Of a stretch of DNA of 64,000 bases, positions 59,201 through 64,000 are shown in pieces; within the stretch, counting starts at the first letter, position 1, and the number at the start of each line of letters is the position of its first letter. The notes below the pieces were generated by a model. That model was not told where the DNA came from. It ran no database searches and saw only the letters and a list, made by a program, of their open reading frames with translations. Source of the stretch: Cryptomeria japonica (Eukaryota; Streptophyta; Pinopsida; Cupressales; Cupressaceae); the NCBI RefSeq assembly GCF_030272615.1, contig NC_081411.1, forward strand, positions 181,248,977 to 181,312,976, written 5' to 3'. The position numbers were made by a program, and so were the translations under genes.

Positions 59201-60316
59201 AACACCACCATCATACTCTTCTAGAGATAGAAACTTACTCCGATCACCAGTCATATGGTGAGAACAACCACTGTCAATAATCCACTCACTAGAATTATCA
59301 AAGCGGGAGACAAGAGCCTTCTTGTTTGACACATCTTCCTTGATAGCAACAAACACAATATCTTCATTTTCTTCATCTTTCGATTCCTCATTAGTGACAC
59401 CTTCATCAACTGCCACAAAACAGTTTCTCCGGTTTCCTCCTTTGAACTTCTTGAACTTTTCTAGTTTGTCCTTGCTATCACCATTTGGACAGTTTACAAC
59501 AATGTGTCCTATCTGGTTACAAGAAAAGCATTTCAAATGGAGTTTACCTCTATATTTACCGGTTCCCTTAGGAAGTCTCTTGGCAAGAAGAGCTTCAAAT
59601 TCCATCAAAATCTCCTCATCATCCATTTCTCTACTCTGTCTTGGTTCACCGCTGGTGCTTGCTTCTTTGCCTTTTCTAGATGGTGTAGTTGATGCTCTAA
59701 AGGTTGATTCAGTCTTCTGGATACTACCATCAAAACTGTTTAACTCATAAGTAGTCAATTTTACAATGATGGAGTCTAGGGATACCTTAGTCTTGTCTAT
59801 TGACCTCAACTCTTGAATAGATGCAACCCTTATTGCATAGACCGGTAATAAGGATCTCAAGACTTTGCTAACAACAATGGCATCATCTATTTTACCTCCT
59901 GCACTCTTGATGTCCCTAACAATAGTCTTGATTATTATTCCATATTGTTGAATGGTCTCACCTTCAACCATCCGCATGTCTTCAAAATTTCCTCTAAGGC
60001 TTTCTACCTTAGCTTGTTTTACATGCTCATCATCGCCATAGATATTCTCAAGAGTATCCCATACTTTGGGATTTTCTTTTTCCTGAACATCAATAAACTC
60101 AATATCAGAAAGGTTGCTGATAAGAGCTTCCATTACTTGCCCATTCTCCTGGATTTCTCTTCTTTGATCATCAGTGAGAGTACCGGTAGGGACAACATAA
60201 GCATTCTCAACTTAGCTCCAGTGTTGAGCACCCATGCTTTTAATATATATCTTCATTTTGTCCTTCCATATTTTGAAATTATCTCTATTGAACTTGGGAC
60301 CTTCCCTCTTCATCAT
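56242..60316 (-). pseudogene. Copia-3 gag-pol, five stops and one frameshift
   Basis: Starts at ATG 60316 (MMKREGPKFNRDNF). Stops: 60214, 58827, 57708, 57549 and 57078; one frameshift near 59030. Domains: Gag with zinc knuckle CFSCNQIGHIVVNC; protease WIIDSGCSHHMTGD; integrase HHCC (WHRRLCHVNFDNI, CRECQLGK) and core (HTNLCG with Asp to Asn at the first catalytic site, TDQGGKF, QNGLAERN); RT with [10 protein letters not shown]; RNase H with FYDNTSAI. The C-terminus FTKPLPKATFTHLRGELG matches a complete copia pol. Removal of five stops and one shift would not rescue the mutated integrase core residue. Confidence 0.94.
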
Positions 60317-60370
60317 TTCAGTAGGATCTTTCCCTCAAGTGGTTAAGCTTACAACATAGGGGACCTAGAA

Positions 60371-60386
60371 GGATGTTGTGATACCA
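60371..60386 (-). other. Copia-3 primer binding site
   Basis: The minus strand reads TGGTATCACAACATCC. It agrees with the initiator-Met-tRNA site only for TGGTATCA, then departs, so a different primer tRNA or a mutated site is possible. Confidence 0.7.
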
Positions 60387-60388
60387 AT

Positions 60389-61945
60389 TGATAACTCAAT
60401 GATGAATAGTGAGTACCAAACCAGTACTCAGAGGGGGGGGTGAATCAGTACAGGCACAAAAATGTTTCCTTAACTGGTTTGACTGCAGACTATGAACCAC
60501 TGGCAATCACTAACATTGGTCTGAACCAGATTACTACTAGTTAAACATAATGCAACTATGAAAGACATGAACCGGTCGATCTTCTTAGCTGTCCATAGAA
60601 CCTACTCCCTCATTTCCACTTTGTCCTTATGCATAAATAGATAATCTATCATCAGAGATACAATGATTTACTAGATCACCATAATTTACCACTAAACAGA
60701 AAATAACAAAACATCACATGAAAGAGACATCACACATGACACACAAATTTTTCACATGGAAACCCAACTAGGAAAAACCATGGTGGGGATGAATACCCAC
60801 AAGCTATTTTTGAACTCTTTAGAAGTCCGCTTTGTTAGGAGCCTAGTCCGGTTAGAGACTGTTACAATAGGTTCTATTAGGAACCAATCCTGTTAGGGAT
60901 CACCCAGTTAAGGGATAGCTGGAATACCCGATTAAGGGTTAAACCCTGTTAGAGGTTACCTTGCTAGAGGATTTTATGAACTCAATGGCTTTGAGTCACC
61001 CTGTTAAAGGATTTACAGCAAGCTGGTTAAAGCTACCCTGTTAAGGGATTTTCCAACTGTTGAAGTGGTTAGAGATCAACAGGTATCACAATGATCTGGT
61101 GATAGCACTCAATGCCAATGTAGATCTATTTTAGTTCCTTCCTTCTGCACACACACTATGCAGGGATCAATCCTCTCAACTGGTATGGCAAGAATCATGT
61201 ATCTCTGCACTTAGATACACACACAACATTTGCCAACAACCTCAGCATGAAACACCACATTGACCTTGTAGGAAACAGATAGGTCGGTAGCATAAACCCT
61301 AAACCCTAAACACTTAGGTTGAGAAATTTAGACAGTTCAATCCTGACCATTGAACACTTTGCATTTGAATACAACGGTCTTGAATATATCTCAAGACTTT
61401 CTCCATCGTTCGTTCTTCACTGCTTCATGGAGGCGATAACCCATCACGCGTTCTCCACTATTTACAGAGACTTCGCACATTCCTGAGGTAGATAGGATCA
61501 ATCTCCTTCATGCAAGATCCTTCATGCGCACAAGGCTAACGTGGCAACATGATCTGATCTCCATTACAATGCTAACTCATCACACAATGTCATCAATTGA
61601 ATTACATAGGCTTGGAACACTTCAATCGGAAACCCCGAGATTGAGACTACCAACTGGTAGTCATGCCATATGAACCCTTGATACAACTCATTTCATATAC
61701 TGGTTCACGTTCTGACATACCTGTTCCAGTTCACAACATCATACCAGTTCTCTTGTTCTCTTTTTGACATACTGGTTCACTTGGACAAGCATACCGCTTC
61801 ACTTTTTCACATATGTCGGTTCACAACATCATACCGATTTTCTTTGTCAGTTGCTTAACTTCAATATACTGGTTCACTCAACATATTGACATCAATGACA
61901 ACATACAGTATAACCATGTCATCATACTCTGCACATATGCCAACA
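60389..61945 (-). repeat. Copia-3 5' LTR
   Basis: 1557 bp, nearly equal in length to the 3' LTR. The eight motif sites at 61697-61875 correspond one to one with those of the 3' LTR but have mostly lost the central CpG. Confidence 0.95.
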
Positions 61946-61950
61946 AAGTT

Positions 61951-63040
61951 GGCTATGGCATAAGAGCTCGTGTCATGTAAATTTGGATTACATTCTATAG
62001 ATCAGTTCAACTAAGGTAGTTAGAGATTTACCTAATATTGTGAAGCTTCATAATCTGGTAAATCAGAACTTCTTTTAAGAGAATCCTTGATAAATATAAT
62101 GATGTTCTTGATTTGATTCATACTGACCTATGTGGTCCTGCTAATACAAGAATCTTTCAAGGAGATAGATATTTCATGTTAATCATTCATGACTATTCTA
62201 GAATGGTGTGGGTTGCTTTTCTAAGGGAGAAATCTGAAGCTTTTGAGAAATTCAAGATCTTTAAAGCTATGGTTGTGATTGAGACAGGAATGAAAATCAA
62301 GTGTCTAAGATCGGATCAAGGTGGCGAATTCACATCCGATGAATTTAATAGTTATTGTGAGAAAAGTAGCATTAGGAGATAGTTATTTGCACCTCGGACA
62401 ACTCAGCAGAATGGCATTGTGAAAAGAAAGAACATAACCATTTTGGATGCAGCCAAAAGCATGATGATGGAAGCTACTTTTCCTCATATCTACTGGAGAG
62501 AAGCAGTAAGTACAATAGTTTATAAATTCAACAAAGTTCATACCAAAGGGGATACCGGTAAGACACCTTCTGAATTATGGTTTGGTCATTCTCCTACTCT
62601 TAAGTTTTTCAGAATCTTTGGAAATAAGTGTTATATCAAGAGAGATGATTCCATTGGAAAGTTCGACCCTAGATGTGATGAAGGAATATTTCTTGGTTAT
62701 TCAACTAAAAGAAAAGCATATAGATGTTATAACAAAAGATTGCGTAGAATTGTCGAGAGCGTTAATCTGAAAGTGGATGGGTAGTACAAAGACCAAGCTA
62801 AATCTTATGACAGTGAACCGGTAGTGGAAATGATCAGAATTGAACCGGTAGTTCCTGTACCGGAACAAAATACTTAACCAGTTACCCCGACATCATCAAA
62901 AAAATCAACTGTAACTAAAGAGAAGCACAAAGAACCTGAAAATCAAAAAACACCAAGCTATGTAAGGCTAAATTATTTTGGAAATTAGATCATTGGAGAC
63001 AAAAACATGGGAGTTATGATGAGGGCAAGTGCAAGATAAT
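61951..63040 (+). pseudogene. Copia-4 integrase fragment, 3' end of the element lost
   Basis: Continues Copia-4 after the Copia-3 insertion: a damaged HHCC region, then HTDLCGPANTR, LIIHDYSRMVW, CLRSDQGGEFT, QQNGIVKRKN (Glu of the DDE triad read as Lys) and the C-terminal GYSTKRKAYRCYNKRL. It then decays (YVRLNYFGN) and stops matching at about 63040. No RT, RNase H or 3' LTR is present, so a deletion removed the 3' half. Confidence 0.9.
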
Positions 63041-64000
63041 GAGTCATCAATTTGCAGAAGTCCATGTGTTGGAAAATGCACTCTTAAAAATGGGGGCCCG
63101 TTAAAAATGGGCCCCCATTTCTAAATCGTATTTTACCCTTTTTTTCCATAAGCCGCCCTTGTTTGAAAATGGGGCCTCGTCTTGTGGAAGTTGATTCCAC
63201 AACCCAACACTTAGCTTGGGATTAGGCCCAGGATAGGCCTGGGATGGCCACACCTAAGACATGGACCTGCAAATTCAAATCTCCATGAATGAAAGCACAA
63301 ATACGAACTTATGAAATAGTTTACATGCCTGTAATTACAGAATTTTTATACAAAATTAAAACCCATTTCAGATTATACTGTCTAGATTCTAAATATGGTA
63401 AATTTATTTAAAAATTAATTATTTTAACTATTTTTCATTTAATTTATACTAAATCAGGTCCATAAACTTGAAATATTAACTAATTTTATTAATGTAATAA
63501 CTTTTTTTATTTTAATGAATTTTGAAAACAAAATTATATGTCATCAATCTACACAAAATTATTTTCTATTTAAAATAAAATAAAATAAAAAAATGTTAAG
63601 TTTACGTCAAATTATGTGGGTTGTACATGTCAAATTTTTAAAAAGATAATTATGGTCATTAAAAAATTAATTAAAAATAAAATATTTTTAAAAAATATAT
63701 AGAAAAATATGCTCATCAATCTTCAGTGTGTTACAAACCATTTCCCAAAACAGATTGAGAAAATAATTTTAATTGTGTCAAAAAGTGTGGGTCGTACACA
63801 TGCATGGTATGGTCCTCAAACATGCATTTTTAAAACATAGTTTTTAGAACTCCATTCCAAACATTATTTTTTATTATGTGGATATTAAAATAAATTACAT
63901 ATTTGGAAAGTACACTCTAAGGGCTATCTTTTATATTACTGACTTTTTCCAAGATTCAAACTCCAAGTGTTTCAAAATTTAAGCTCAAATGAGACAAAAT
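63041..64000. other. AT-rich DNA with a strong hairpin, nothing coding
   Basis: No domain in any frame. A perfect 12-bp inverted repeat (AAATGGGGGCCC at 63088-63099 and its complement at 63109-63120, nine-base loop) stands out against the AT-rich background. Confidence 0.65.

Larger units (their letters stand above)
54444..61945 (-). mobile_element. Copia-3, structurally complete Ty1/copia element
   Basis: 7502 bp with two 1.56-kb LTRs, flanked by a perfect AAGTT duplication (54439-54443 and 61946-61950). It splits the Copia-4 pre-integrase codons; the host motif resumes as WLWHK right after the insert. Minus-strand order is LTR, PBS, gag-pol, purine-tract tail, LTR. A more distant family than Copia-1, Copia-2 and Copia-4. 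Confidence 0.97.

Overview
The window looks like intergenic DNA from a large, repeat-rich plant nuclear genome. I see no intact host gene. Almost everything recognisable is a retroelement, many inserted into one another, with long AT-rich stretches and simple repeats between them. The amount and age of nested LTR elements, and the ancient LINE, would suit a gymnosperm-type genome, but the species cannot be fixed from sequence alone. Element names used below (Copia-1 to Copia-5, Gypsy-1 to Gypsy-3, elements A and B) are local labels, not database names.

Layout. 1-5918: Copia-1 on the minus strand, left LTR cut by the window edge, inserted into the reverse transcriptase of Gypsy-1, whose RNase H, integrase and chromodomain follow on the plus strand (5919-8050). 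9728-11069: a single Copia-type LTR on the minus strand. 11070-16200: AT-rich DNA with CT and AT microsatellites. 16200-18426: 3' part of Copia-5 (minus), ending in a 150-bp inverted repeat of its RT gene. 18613-19949: Gypsy-2 integrase, chromodomain and 3' LTR start, interrupted by Copia-2 (19950-26527, plus, TSD ATTTT). 26533-29985: probable rest of the Gypsy-2 LTR, carrying a 19-bp quasi-palindromic minisatellite. 29986-37380: element A, an LTR element (TSD TAGTG) with a Gag-like zinc-knuckle protein and a second unknown ORF but no reverse transcriptase or integrase. 37386-40047: element B, a truncated relative in the opposite orientation. 41200-41975: Gypsy-3 integrase remnant. 44640-51470: an L1-like LINE, broken by a ~980-bp TIR transposon and by a 772-bp compound TRIM-like insertion. 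52044-63040: Copia-4, split by Copia-3 (54444-61945, minus, TSD AAGTT). 63041-64000: AT-rich DNA.

All protein-coding regions are pseudogenes with stops or frameshifts. Their interest lies in structure. The TRIM-like insert at 47612-48383 has ~135-bp LTRs that each contain a tRNA-shaped pol III promoter, followed directly by an initiator-Met-tRNA primer binding site, with a G-rich tract before the next LTR. Its units form a head-to-head palindrome centred on one tRNA-like hairpin, and removing the whole insert restores the LINE frame. The second candidate is element A, a pol-less element carrying a long unknown ORF. Copia-1 and Copia-2 share two stop codons at the same places, which suggests that defective copies were mobilised in trans.
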